From Apostichopus japonicus (Eukaryota; Echinodermata; Holothuroidea; Aspidochirotida; Stichopodidae), in the NCBI RefSeq assembly GCF_037975245.1, contig NC_092571.1, forward strand, positions 5,788,001 through 5,852,000: a stretch of DNA of 64,000 nucleotides. Direction: 5' to 3'. Positions 43,589 through 58,308 of this stretch are shown one piece after another. Below the pieces are notes generated by a model. That model was not told where the DNA came from, ran no database searches, and was given only the letters and a program-made list of their open reading frames with translations. Each line of letters opens with the position of its first letter. Within the stretch, counting starts at the first letter, position 1. The translations under genes and the position numbers were made by a program.

Positions 43589-46500
43589 TCGGTACCGCAC
43601 ATTCGATTCATCGGTACCGCACATTCGATTGATCGGTACCGCACATTCGATTGATCGGTACCGCACATTTGATTGTTCGGTACCGCACATTCGATTGATC
43701 GGTACCGCACATTCGATTGTTCGGTACCGCACATTCGATTGATCGGTATCGAACATTCGATTGATCGGTACCGCACATGCGATTGATCGGTACCGCACAT
43801 TCGATTGATCGGTACCGCACATTTAATTGTTCGGTACCGCACATTCGATTGTTCGGTACCGCACATTCGATTGATCGGTATCGAACATTCGATTGATCGG
43901 TACCGCACATGCGATTGATCGGTACCGCACATTCGATTGATCGGTACCGAACATTGGATTGATCAGTACCGCACATTGGATTGATCGGTGTCGCACATTC
44001 GATTAATCGGTACCGCACATATGATTGATCGTTACCGAACATTCGATTGATCGGTACAACACATTCGATTGATCGGTACCGCACATTCGATTGATCGGTA
44101 CCGAACATTCGATTGATCGGTAACGCACATTCGATTGATCGGTACCGCACATTCGATTGATCGGTACCGCACATTCGATTGATCGGTACCGCACATTCGA
44201 TTGATCGGTACCGAACATTCGATTGATCGGTACCGCACAATCGATTGATCGGTACCGAACATTCGATTGATCGGTACCGAACATTCGATTGATCAATACC
44301 GCACATTCGATTGATCGGTAACGAACATTCGATTGATCGGTACCGCACATTCGATTGATCGGTAACGAAGATTCGATTGATCGGTACCGCACATTCGATT
44401 GATCGGTACCGAACATTCGATTGATCAATACCGCACATTCGATTGATCGGTACCGCACATTCGATTGATCGGTACCGAACAATCGATTGATCGCTACCGC
44501 ACATTCGATTGATCGGTACCGCACATTCGATTCATCGGTACCGCACATTCGATTGATCGGTACCGCACATTCGATTGATCGGTACCGCACATTCGATTGT
44601 TCGGTACCGCACATTCGATTGTTCGGTACCGCACATTCGATTGATCGGTATCGAACATTCGATTGATCGGTACTGCACATTCGATTTTTCGGTACCGCAC
44701 ATTCGATTGATCGGTACCGCACATTCGATTGATCGGTACCGCACATTCGATTGATCAATACCGAACATTCGATTGATCGGTACCGCACAATCGATTGATC
44801 GGTACCGAACATTCGATTGATCGGTACCGAACATTCGATTGATCGGTACCGCACATTCGATTGATCGGAATCGAACATTCGATTGATCGATACTGCACAT
44901 TCGATTTTTCGGTACCGCACATTCGATTAATCGGTACCGCACAATCGATTGATCGGTACCGAACATTCGATTGATCAATACCGCACATTCGATTGATCGG
45001 TACCGCACATTCGATTGATCGGTACCGAACAATCGATTGATCGGTACCGCACATTCGATTGATCGGTACCGAACATTCGATTGATCAATACCGAACATTC
45101 GATTGATCGGTACCGCACAATCGATTGATCGGTTCCGAACATTCGATTGATCGGTACCGCACATTCGATTGATCGGTACCGCACATTCGATTGATCGGTA
45201 ACGAACATTCGATTGATCGGTACCGCACATTCGATTGATCGGTAACGAAGATTCGATTGATCGGTACCGCACATTCGATTGATCGGTACCGAACATTCGA
45301 TTGTTCGGTACCGCACATTCGATTGATCGGTACCGCACATTCGATTGATCGGTACCGAACAATCGATTGATCGGTACCGCACATTCGATTGATCGGTACC
45401 GCACATTCGATTCATCGGTACCGCACATTCGATTGATCGGTACCGAACATTCGATTGATCGGTACCGCACATTCGATTGTTCGGTACCCAACATTCGATT
45501 GATCAATACAGCACATTCGATTGATCGGTACCGCACATTCGATTGTTCGGTACCGCACATTCGATTGTTCGGTACCGCACATTCGATTGATCGGAATCGA
45601 ACATTCGATTGATCGATACTGCACATTCGATTTTTCGGTACCGCACATTCGATTAATCGGTACCGCACAATCGATTGATCGGTACCGAACATTCGATTGA
45701 TCAATACCGCACATTCGATTGATCGGTACCGCACAATCGATTGATCGGTACCGAACATTCGATTGATCGGTAACGAACATTCGATTGATCGGTACCGCAC
45801 ATTCGATTGATCGGTACCGCACATGCGATTGATCGGTACCGAACATTCGATTGATCAATACCGCACATTCGATTGATCGGTACCGCACATTCGATTGATG
45901 GGTATCGCACATTTGATTGTTCGGTACCGAACATTCGATTGATCGGTACCGCACAATCGATTGATCGGTACCGCACATTCGATTGATCGGTACCGCACAT
46001 TCGATTGATCGGTACCGCACATTCGATTGATCGGTACCGAACATTCGATTGATCGGTACCGCACATTCGATTGATCGGTACCGCACATTCGATTGATCGG
46101 TACCGCACATTCGATTGATCGGTATCGAACATTCGATTGATCAATACCGCACATTCGATTGATCGGTACCGCACATTCGATTGATCGGTACCGAACATTC
46201 GATTGATCGGTACCGCACATTCGATTGATCGGTACCGCACATTCGATTGATCGGTACGGTACCGAACATTCGATTGTTCGGTATCGCACATTAGTTGATC
46301 GGTACCGCACATTCGATTGATCGGTACCGCACATTCGATTCATCGGTACCGCACATTCGATTGATCGGTACCGCACATTCGATTGATCGGTACCGCACAT
46401 TCGATTGTTCGGTACCGCACATTCGATTGATCGGTATCGAATATTCGATTGATCGGTACCGCACATGCGATTGATCGGTACCGCACATTCGATTGTTCGG

Positions 46501-47958
46501 TACCGCACATTCGATTGATCGGTATCGAACATTCGATTGATCGGTACCGCACATGCGATTGATCGGTACCGCACATTCGATTGACCGGTACCGAACATTG
46601 GATTGATCAGTACCGCACATTGGATTGATCGGTGTCGCACATTCGATTAATCGGTACCGCACATATGATTGATCGTTACCGCACATTCGATTGATCGGTA
46701 CAACACATTCGATTGATCGGTACCGCACATTCGATTGATCGGTACCGAACATTCGATTGATCGGTAACGCACATTCGATTGATCGGTACCGCACATTCGA
46801 TTGATCGGTACCGCACATTCGATTGATCGGTACCGCACATTCGATTGATCGGTACCGAACATTCGATTGATCGGTACCGCACAATCGATTGATCGGTACC
46901 GAACATTCGATTGATCGGTACCGAACATTCGATTGATCAATACCGCACATTCGATTGATCGGTAACGAACATTCGATTGATCGGTACCGCACATTCGATT
47001 GATCGGTAACGAAGATTCGATTGATCGGTACCGCACATTCGATTGTTCGGTACCGCACATTCGATTGTTCGGTACCGCACATTCGATTGATCGGTATCGA
47101 ACATTCGATTGATCGGTACTGCACATTCGATTTTTCGGTACCGCACATTCGATTGATCGGTACCGCACATTCGATTAATCGTACCGCACATTCGATTGAT
47201 CAATACCGAACATTCGATTGATCGGTACCGCACAATCGATTGATCGGTACCGAACATTCGATTGATCGGTACCGAACATTCGATTGATCGGTACCGCACA
47301 TTCGATTGATCGGAATCGAACATTCGATTGATCGATACTGCACATTCGATTTTTCGGTACCGCACATTCGATTAATCGGTACCGCACAATCGATTGATCG
47401 GTACCGAACATTCGATTGATCAATACCGCACATTCGATTGATCGGTACCGCACATTCGATTGATCGGTACCGAACAATCGATTGATCGGTACCGCACATT
47501 CGATTGATCGGTACCGCACATTCGATTGATCGGTACCGCACATTCGATTGATCGGTACCGCACATTCGATTGATCGGTACCGCACATTCGATTGTTCGGT
47601 ACCCAACATTCGATTGATCAATACCGCACATTCGATTGATCGGTACCGCACATTCGATTGTTCGGTACCGCACATTCGATTGTTCGGTACCAAACATTCG
47701 ATTGATTGGAATCGAACATTCGATTGATCGATACTGCACATTCGATTTTTCGGTACCGCACATTCGATTAATCGGTACCGCACATTCGATTGATCGGTAC
47801 CGAACATTCGATTGATCAATACCGCACATTCGATTGATCGGTACCGCACAATCGATTGATCGGTACCGAACATTCGATTGATCGGTAACGAACATTCGAT
47901 TGATCGGTACCGCACATTCGATTGATCGGTACCGCACATGCGATTGATCGGTACCGAA
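43589..47958 (+). repeat. Family C array, block with long-range copy near 54-56 kb
   Basis: 44032-44920 corresponds to 54056-54944 (offset 10,024) and 45412-46312 to 55106-56006 (offset 9,694). The 330-bp difference is 15 monomers present only here. 41862-42560 also matches 45412-46110 (offset 3,550, which is 161 x 22 + 8 with two cassettes between). Offset 10,024 leaves remainder 14 modulo 22, the sum of the seven indels between the copies. Confidence 0.75.
47176..47185 (+). repeat. Private 1-bp deletion (ATCGTACC)
   Basis: One G of GGTACC is missing, so the GGTACC site is lost. This occurs once in the window. A second private 1-bp loss, where CACATTCG becomes CACATCG, is at about 59768-59774. 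Both are needed to close the phase arithmetic across the window. They are real variants or base-calling errors. Confidence 0.75.
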
Positions 47959-50900
47959 CATTCGATTGATCAATACCGCACATTCGATTGATCGGTACCG
48001 CACATGCGATTGATCGGTACCGAACATTCGATTGATCAATACCGCACATTCGATTGATCGGTACCGCACATTCGATTGTTCGGTACCGCACATTCGATTG
48101 TTCGGTACCGCACATTCGATTGATCGGTATCGAACATTCGATTGATCGGTACCGCACATTCGATTGATCGGTACCGCACATTCGATTGATCGGTACCGCA
48201 CATTCGATTGTTCGGTACCCAACATTCGATTGATCAATACCGCACATTCGATTGATCGGTACCGCACATTCGATTGATCGGTACCGAACATTCGATTGAT
48301 CGGTACCGCACATTCGATTGATCGGTACCGCACATTCGATTGATCGGTACCGCACATTCGATTGATCGGTATCGAACATTCGATTGATCAATACCGCACA
48401 TTCGATTGATCGGTACCGCACATTCGATTGATCGGTACCGAACATTCGATTGATCGGTACCGCACATTCGATTGATCGGTACCGCACATTCGATTGATCG
48501 GTACGGTACCGAACATTCGATTGTTCGGTATCGCACATTAGTTGATCGGTACCGCACATTCGATTGATCGCTACCGCACATTCGATTCATCGGTACCGCA
48601 CATTCGATTGATCGGTACCGCACATTCGATTGATCGGTACCGCACATTCGATTGTTCGGTACCGCACATTCGATTGTTCGGTACCGCACATTCGATTGAT
48701 CGGTATCGAACATTCGATTGATCGGTACCGCACATGCGATTGATCGGTACCGCACATTCGATTGATCGGTACCGAACATTGGATTGATCGGTACCGCACA
48801 TTGGATTGATCGGTATCGCACATTCGATTAATCGGTACCGCACATATGATTGATCGTTACCGCACATTCGATTGATCGGTACAACACAATCGATTGATCG
48901 GTACCGCACATTCGATTGATCGGTACCGAACATTCGATTGATCGGTAACGCACATTCGATTGATCGGTACCGCACATTCGGTTGATCGGTACCGCACATT
49001 CGATTGATCGGTACCGCACATTCGATTGATCGGTACCGAACATTCGATTGATCGGTACCGCACAATCGATTGATCGGTACCGAACATTCGATTGATCGGT
49101 ACCGAACATTCGATTGATCAATACCGCACATTCGATTGATCGGTAACGAACATTCGAATGATCGGTACCGCACATTCGATTGATCGGTAACGAAGATTCG
49201 ATTGATCGGTACCGCACATTCGATTGATCGGTACCGAACATTCGATTGATCAATACCGCACATTCGATTGATCGGTACCGCACATTCGATTGATCGGTAC
49301 CGAACAATCGATTGATCGGTACCGCACATTCGATTGATCGGTACCGCACATTCGATTGATCGGTACCGCACATTCGATTGATCGGTACCGCACATTCGAT
49401 TGATCGGTACCGCACATTCGATTGTTCGGTACCGCACATTCGATTGTTCGGTACCGCACATTCGATTGATCGGTATCGAACATTCGATTGATCGGTACCG
49501 CACATTCGATTTTTCGGTACGGCACATTCGATTAATCGGTACCGCACATTCGATTGATAGGTACCGAACATTCGATTGATCAATACCGCACATTCGATTG
49601 ATCAATACCGCACATTCGATTGATCGGTACCGCACATGCGATTGATCGGTACCGAACATTCGATTGATCAATACCGCACATTCGATTGATCGGTACCGCA
49701 CATTCGATTGTTCGGTACCGCACATTCGATTGTTCGGTACCGCACATTCGATTGATCGGTATCGAACATTCGATTGATCGGTACCGCACATTCGATTGAT
49801 CGGTACCGCACATTCGATTGATCGGTACCGCACATTCGATTGTTCGGTACCCAACATTCGATTGATCAATACCGCACATTCGATTGATCGGTACCGCACA
49901 TTCGATTGATCGGTACCGAACATTCGATTGATCGGTACCGCACATTCGATTGATCGGTACCGCACATTCGATTGATCGGTACCGCACATTCGATTGATCG
50001 GTATCGAACATTCGATTGATCAATACCGCACATTCGATTGATCGGTACCGCACATTCGATTGATCGGTACCGAACATTCGATTGATCGGTACCGCACATT
50101 CGATTGATCGGTACCGCACATTCGATTGATCGGTACGGTACCGAACATTCGATTGTTCGGTATCGCACATTAGTTGATCGGTACCGCACATTCGATTGAT
50201 CGCTACCGCACATTCGATTCATCGGTACCGCACATTCGATTGATCGGTACCGCACATTCGATTGATCGGTACCGCACATTCGATTGTTCGGTACCGCACA
50301 TTCGATTGTTCGGTACCGCACATTCGATTGATCGGTATCGAACATTCGATTGATCGGTACCGCACATGCGATTGATCGGTACCGCACATTCGATTGATCG
50401 GTACCGAACATTGGATTGATCGGTACCGCACATTGGATTGATCGGTATCGCACATTCGATTAATCGGTACCGCACATATGATTGATCGTTACCGCACATT
50501 CGATTGATCGGTACAACACAATCGATTGATCGGTACCGCACATTCGATTGATCGGTACCGAACATTCGATTGATCGGTAACGCACATTCGATTGATCGGT
50601 ACCGCACATTCGGTTGATCGGTACCGCACATTCGATTGATCGGTACCGCACATTCGATTGATCGGTACCGAACATTCGATTGATCGGTACCGCACAATCG
50701 ATTGATCGGTACCGAACATTCGATTGATCGGTACCGAACATTCGATTGATCAATACCGCACATTCGATTGATCGGTAACGAACATTCGAATGATCGGTAC
50801 CGCACATTCGATTGATCGGTAACGAAGATTCCATTGATCGGTACCGCACATTCGATTGATCGGTACCGAACATTCGATTGATCAATACCGCACATTCGAT

Positions 50901-51222
50901 TGATCGGTACCGCACATTCGATTGATCGGTACCGAACAATCGATTGATCGGTACCGCACATTCGATTGATCGGTACCGCACATTCGATTGATCGGTACCG
51001 CACATTCGATTGATCGGTACCGCACATTCGATTGATCGGTACCGCACATTCGATTGTTCGGTACCGCACATTCGATTGTTCGGTACCGCACATTCGATTG
51101 ATCGGTATCGAACATTCGATTGATCGGTACCGCACATTCGATTTTTCGGTACCGCACATTCGATTAATCGGTACCGCACATTCGATTGATAGGTACCGAA
51201 CATTCGATTGATCAATACCGCA
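47959..51222 (+). repeat. 1,632-bp tandem duplication in family C
   Basis: About 47959-49590 matches 49591-51222. 1,632 equals 74 x 22 + 4, with one cassette per unit (48499 and 50131). Differences are few: GGTACGGCAC at 49516 versus GGTACCGCAC, and GATTCCATTG near 50831 versus GATTCGATTG. The unit ends are approximate to within a few monomers. Much of the second unit recurs at about 59.5-61.3 kb (offset 9,536). Confidence 0.82.
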
Positions 51223-53697
51223 CATTCGATTGATCGGTACCGCACAATCGATTGATCGGTACCGAACATTCGATTGATCGGTAACGAACATTCGATTGAT
51301 CGGTACCGCACATTCGATTGATCGGTACCGAACATTCGATTGATCAATACCCTACATTCGATTGATCGGTACCGCACATTAGATTGTTCGGTACCGCACA
51401 TTCGATTGTTCGGTACCGCACATTCGATTGATCGGTACCGCACATGCGATTGATCGGTACCGCACATTCGATTGATCGGTACCGAACATTCGATTGATCG
51501 GTACCGCACATTGGATTGAACCGAACATTCGATTGATCGGTACCGCACATATGATTGATCGGTACCGCACATTCGATTGATCGGTACAACACATTCGATT
51601 GATCGGTACCGCACATTCGATTGATCGGTACAACACATTCGATTGATCGGTACCGCACATTCGATTGATCGGTACAACACATTCGATTGATCGGTACCGC
51701 ACATTCGATTGATCGGTACCGCACATTCGATTGATCGGTAACGAACATTCGATTGATCGGTACCGCACATTCGATTGATCGGTACCGAACATTCGATTGA
51801 TCAATACCGCACATTCGATTGATCGGTACCGCACATTCGATTGTTCGGTACCGAACATTCGATTGTTCGGTACCGCACATTCGATTGATCGGTATCGAAC
51901 ATTCGATTGATCGGTACCGCACATTCGATTGATCGGTACCGCACATTCGATTGATCGGTACCGCACATTCGATTGATCGGTACAACACATTCGATTGATC
52001 GGTACCGCACATTCGATTGATCGGTACCGAACATTCGATTGATCAATACCGCACATTCGATTGATCGGTACCGCACATTCGATTGTTCGGTACCGAACAT
52101 TGGATTAATCGGTATCGCACATTCGATTAATCGGTACCACACATATGATTGATCGTTACCGCACATTCGATTGATCGGTACAAAACATTCGATTGATCGG
52201 TACCGCACATTCGATTGATCGGTACCGAACATTCGATTGATCGGTAACGCACATTCGATTGATCGGTACCGCACATTCGATTGATCGGTACCGCACATTC
52301 GATTGATGGGTACCGCACATTCGATTGATCGGTACCGAACATTCGATTGATCGGTACCGCACAATCGATTGATCGGTACCGAACATTCGATTGATCGGTA
52401 CCGCACATTCGATTGATCGGTACCGCACATTCGATTGATCGGTACCGAACATTCGATTGATCGGTACCGCACATTCGATTGATCGGTACCGCACATTCGA
52501 TTGATCGGTACCGCACATTCGATTGATCGGTATCGAACATTCGATTGATCAATACCGCACATTCGATTGATCGGTACCGCACATTCGATTGATCGGTACC
52601 GAACATTCGATTGATCGGTACCGTACATTCGATTGATCGGTACCGCACATTCGATTGATCGGTACGGTACCGAACATTCGATTGTTCGGTATCGCACATT
52701 AGTTGATCGGTACCGCACATTCGATTGATCGGTACCGCACATTCGATTCATCGGTACCGCACATTCGATTGATCGGTACCGCACATTCGATTGATCGGTA
52801 CCGCACATTTGATTGTTCGGTACCGCACATTCGATTGTTCGGTACCGCACATTCGATTGATCGGTATCGAACATTCGATTGATCGGTACCGCACATTCGA
52901 TTGTTCGGTACCGCACATTCGATTGATCGGTATCGAACATTCGATTGATCGGTACCGCACATGCGATTGATCGGTACCGCACATTCGATTGATCGATACC
53001 GCACATTCGATTGATCGGTACCGCACATTCGATTGATCGGTACCGAACATTCGATTGATCAATACCGCACATTCGATTGATCGGTACCGCACATGCGATT
53101 GATCGGTACCGAACATTCGACTGATCGCTACCGCACATTCGATTGATCGGTACCGCACATGCGATTGATCGGTACCGAACATTCGATTGATCAATACCGC
53201 ACATTCGATTGATCGGTACCGCACATTCGATTGTTCGGTACCGCACATTCGATTGTTCGGTACCGCACATTCGATTGATCGGTATCGAACATTCGATTGA
53301 TCGGTACCGCACATTCGATTGATCGGTACCGCACATTCGATTGATCGGTACCGCACATTCGATTGTTCGGTACCCAACATTCGATTGATCAATACCGCAC
53401 ATTCGATTGATCGGTACCGCACTTTCGATTGATCGGTACCGAACATTCGATTGATCGGTACCGCACATTCGATTGATCGGTACCGCACATTCGATTGATC
53501 GGTACCGCACATTCGATTGATCGGTACCGCACATTCGATTGATCAATACCGCACATTCGATTGTTCGGTACCGCACATTCGATTGATCGGTATCGAACAT
53601 TCGATTGATCGGTACCGCACATTCGATTGTTCGGTACCGCACATTCGATTGATCGGTACCGCACATTCGATTGATCGGTACCGCACATTCGATTGAT
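51223..53697 (+). repeat. Family C array with deletion monomer and 44-bp dimer repeat
   Basis: The stretch holds a module with CCCTACATT (51351), ATTAGATTG (51368) and the 5-bp deletion at 51519/51520. It is followed by a dimer pattern in which GGTACAACAC recurs every 44 bp at about 51584, 51628 and 51672. A cassette lies at 52660. It is otherwise ordinary monomers with C-type variants. Confidence 0.7.
51514..51526 (+). repeat. 5-bp deletion monomer (TCGGT lost)
   Basis: GATTGA runs directly into ACCGAAC, so TCGGT is missing. The same junction recurs at about 61056 and 61513, in modules that also carry a CCCTACATT and an ATTAGATTG variant. The two later sites are 457 bp apart, which is 21 x 22 - 5, as predicted if each unit holds one such deletion. 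Confidence 0.9.
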
Positions 53698-56600
53698 CGG
53701 TACGGTACCGAACATTCGATTGTTCGGTATCGCACATTAGTTGATCGGTACCGCACATTCGATTGATCGCTACCGCACATTCGATTCATCGGTACCGCAC
53801 ATTCGATTGATCGGTACCGCACATTCGATTGATCGGTACCGCACATTTGATTGTTCGGTACCGCACATTCGATTGTTCGGTACCGCACATTCGATTGATC
53901 GGTATCGAACATTCGATTGATCGGTACCGCACATGCGATTGATCGGTACCGCACATTCGATTGATCGGTACCGAACATTGGATTGATCAGTACCGCACAT
54001 TGGATTGATCGGTGTCGCACATTCGATTAATCGGTACCGCACATATGATTGATCGTTACCGCACATTCGATTGATCGGTACAACACATTCGATTGATCGG
54101 TACCGCACATTCGATTGATCGGTACAACACATTCGATTGATCGGTAACGCACATTCGATTGATCGGTACCGCACATTCGATTGATCGGTACCGCACATTC
54201 GATTGATCGGTACCGCACATTCGATTGATCGGTACCGAACATTCGATTGATCGGTACCGCACAATCGATTGATCGGTACCGAACATTCGATTGATCGGTA
54301 CCGAACATTCGATTGATCAATACCGCACATTCGATTGATCGGTAACGAACATTCGATTGATCGGTACCGCACATTCGATTGATCGGTAACGAAGATTCGA
54401 TTGATCGGTACCGCACATTCGATTGATCGGTACCGAACTTTCGATTGATCAATACCGCACATTCGATTGATCGGTACCGCACATTCGATTGATCGGTACC
54501 GAACAATCGATTGATCGCTACCGCACATTCGATTGATCGGTACCGCACATTCGATTCATCGGTACCGCACATTCGATTGATCGGTACCGCACATTCGATT
54601 GATCGGTACCGCACATTCGATTGTTCGGTACCGCACATTCGATTGTTCGGTACCGCACATTCGATTGATCGGTATCGAACATTCGATTGATCGGTACTGC
54701 ACATTCGATTTTTCGGTACCGCACATTCGATTAATCGGTACCGCACATTCGATTGATCGGTACCGAACATTCGATTGATCAATACCGAACATTCGATTGA
54801 TCGGTACCGCACAATCGATTGATCGGTACCGAACATTCGATTGATCGGTACCGAACATTCGATTGATCGGTACCGCACATTCGATTGATCGGTAACGAAC
54901 ATTCGATTGATCGGTACCGCACATTCGATTGATCGGTAACGAAGATTCGATTGATCGGTACCGCACATTCGATTGATCGGTACCGAACATTCGATTGTTC
55001 GGTACCGCACATTCGATTGATCGGTACTGCACATTCGATTGATCGGTACCGAACAATCGATTGATCGGTACCGCACATTCGATTGATCGGTACCGCACAT
55101 TCGATTCATCGGTACCGCACATTCGATTGATCGGTACCGCACATTCGATTGATCGGTACCGCACATTCGATTGTTCGGTACCCAACATTCGATTGATCAA
55201 TAATGCACATTCGATTGATCGGTACCGCACAATCGATTGTTCGGTACCGCACATTCGATTGTTCGGTACCGCACATTCGATTGATCGGAATCGAACATTC
55301 GATTGATCGATACTGCACATTCGATTTTTCGGTACCGCACATTCGATTAATCGGTACCGCACAATCGATTGATCGGTACCGAACATTCGATTGATCAATA
55401 CCGCACATTCGATTGATCGGTACCGCACAATCGATTGATCGGTACCGAACATTCGATTGATCGGTAACGAACATTCGATTGATCGGTACCGCACATTCGA
55501 TTGATCGGTACCGCACATGCGATTGATCGGTACCGAACATTCGATTGATCAATACCGCACATTCGATTGATCGGTACCGCACATTCGATTGATGGGTACC
55601 GCACATTCGATTGATCGGTACCGAACATTCGATTGATCGGTACCGCACAATCGATTGATCGGTACCGAACATTCGATTGATCGGTACCGCACATTCGATT
55701 GATCGGTACCGCACATTGGATTGATCGGTACCGAACATTCGATTGATCGGTACCGCACATTCGATTGATCGGTACCGCACATTCGATTGATCGGTACCGC
55801 ACATTCGATTGATCGGTATCGAACATTCGATTGATCAATACCGCACATTCGATTGATCGGTACCGCACATTCGATTGATCGGTACCGAACATTCGATTGA
55901 TCGGTACCGCACATTCGATTGATCGGTACCGCACATTCGATTGATCGGTACGGTACCGAACATTCGATTGTTCGGTATCGCACATTAGTTGATCGGTACC
56001 GCACATTCGATTGATCGGTACCGCACATTCGATTCATCGGTACCGCACATTCGATTGATCGGTACCGCACATTCGATTGATCGGTACCGCACATTTGATT
56101 GATCGGTACCGCACATTCGATTGTTCGGTACCGCACATTCGATTGATCGGTATCGAACATTCGATTGATCGGTACCGCACATTCGATTGTTCGGTACCGC
56201 ACATTCGATTGATCGGTATCGAACATTCGATTGATCGGTACCGCACATGCGATTGATCGGTACCGCACATTCGATTGATCGATACCGCACATTCGATTGA
56301 TCGGTACCGCACATTCGATTGATCGGTACCGAACATTCGATTGATCAATACCGCACATTCGATTCATCGGTACCGCACATGCGATTGATCGGTACCGAAC
56401 ATTCGATTGATCGATACCGCACATTCGATTGATCGGTACCGCACATGCGATTGATCGGTACCGCACATTCGATTGATCGGTACCGCACATGCGATTGATC
56501 GGTACCGCACATTCGATTGATCGATACCGCACATTCGATTGATCGGTACCGCACATTCGATTGATCGGTACCGAACATTCGATTGATCAATACCGCACAT

Positions 56601-57472
56601 TCGATTGATCGGTACCGCACATGCGATTGATCGGTACCGAACATTCGATTGATCGCTACCGCACATTCGATTGATCGGTACCGCACATGCGATTGATCGG
56701 TACCGAACATTCGATTGATCAATACCGCACATTCGATTGATCGGTACCGCACATTCGATTGTTCGGTACCGCACATTCGATTGTTCGGTACCGCACATTC
56801 GATTGATCGGTATCGAACATTCGATTGATCGGTACCGCACATTCGATTGATCGGTACCGCACATTCGATTGATCGGTACCGCACATTCGATTGTTCGGTA
56901 CCCAACATTCGATTGATCAATACCGCACATTCGATTGATCGGTACCGCACGTTCGATTGATCGGTACCGAACATTCGATTGATCGGTACCGAACATTCGA
57001 TTGATCGGTACCGCACATTCGATTGATCGGTACCGCACATTCGATTGATCGGTACCGCACATTCGATTGATCAATACCGCACATTCGATTGTTCGGTACC
57101 GCACATTCGATTGATCGGTATCGAACATTCGATTGATCGGTACCGCACATTCGATTGTTCGGTACCGCACATTCGATTGATCGGTACCGCACATTCGATT
57201 GATCGGTACCGAACATTCGATTGATCGGTACCGCACATTCGATTGATCGGTACCGCACATTCGACTGATCGGTACGGTACCGAACATTCGATTGTTCGGT
57301 ATCGCACATTAGTTGATCGGTACCGCATATTCGATTGATCGCTACCGCACATTCGATTCATCGGTACCGCACATTCGATTGATCGGTACCGCACATTCGA
57401 TTGATCGGTACCGCACATTTGATTGTTCGGTACCGCACATTCGATTGTTCGGTACCGCACATTCGATTGATC
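53698..57472 (+). repeat. Family C array, long-range copy of 43.5-46.3 kb
   Basis: 54056-54944 and 55106-56006 repeat 44032-44920 and 45412-46312. After the cassette at 55946 come several monomers with ACATGCGATTG in close alternation (about 56248-56700), interleaved with GATCGATACCG and GATCGCTACCG variants. Cassettes lie at 53698, 55946 and 57270. Confidence 0.72.
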
Positions 57473-58308
57473 GGTATCGAACATTCGATTGATCGGTACC
57501 GCACATGCGATTGATCGGTACCGCACATTCGATTGATCGGTACCGAACATTGGATTGATCAGTACCGCACATTGGATTGATCGGTGTCGCACATTCGATT
57601 AATCGGTACCGCACATATGATTGATCGTTACCGCACATTCGATTGATCGGTACAACACATTCGATTGATCGGTACCGCACATTCGATTGATCGGTACCGT
57701 ACATTCGATTGATCGGTAACGCACATTCGATTGATCGGTACCGCACATTCGATTGATCGGTACCGCACATTCGATTGATCGGTACCGCACATTCGATTGA
57801 TCGGTACCGAACATTCGATTGATCGGTACCGCACAATCGATTGATCGGTACCGAACATTCGATTGATCGGTACCGAACATTCGATTGATCGGTATCGAAC
57901 ATTCGATTGATCGGTACCGCACATGCGATTGATCGGTACCGCACATTCGATTGATCGGTACCGAACATTGGATTGATCAGTACCGCACATTGGATTGATC
58001 GGTGTCGCACATTCGATTAATCGGTACCGCACATATGATTGATCGTTACCGCACATTCGATTGATCGGTACAACACATTCGATTGATCGGTACCGCACAT
58101 TCGATTGATCGGTACCGTACATTCGATTGATCGGTAACGCACATTCGATTGATCGGTACCGCACATTCGATTGATCGGTACCGCACATTCGATTGATCGG
58201 TACCGCACATTCGATTGATCGGTACCGAACATTCGATTGATCGGTACCGCACAATCGATTGATCGGTACCGAACATTCGATTGATCGGTACCGAACATTC
58301 GATTGATC
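57473..58308 (+). repeat. 418-bp (19-monomer) exact tandem duplication
   Basis: 57473-57890 and 57891-58308 appear identical. Each copy holds an ACATGCG monomer, two ACATTGGATTG monomers, GGTGTCGCAC, ACATATGATTG and GATCGTTACC in the same order. 418 is exactly 19 x 22, with no cassette inside. The copies separate at 58309, where GATCGG becomes GATCAA. Confidence 0.87.

Noticed and set aside
226-57315. Cassettes as recombination or integration sites of a mobile element
   Set aside because: The +5 is a plain GGTAC microduplication and the -1 a single-base loss. There is no inserted sequence, target duplication or terminal repeat.
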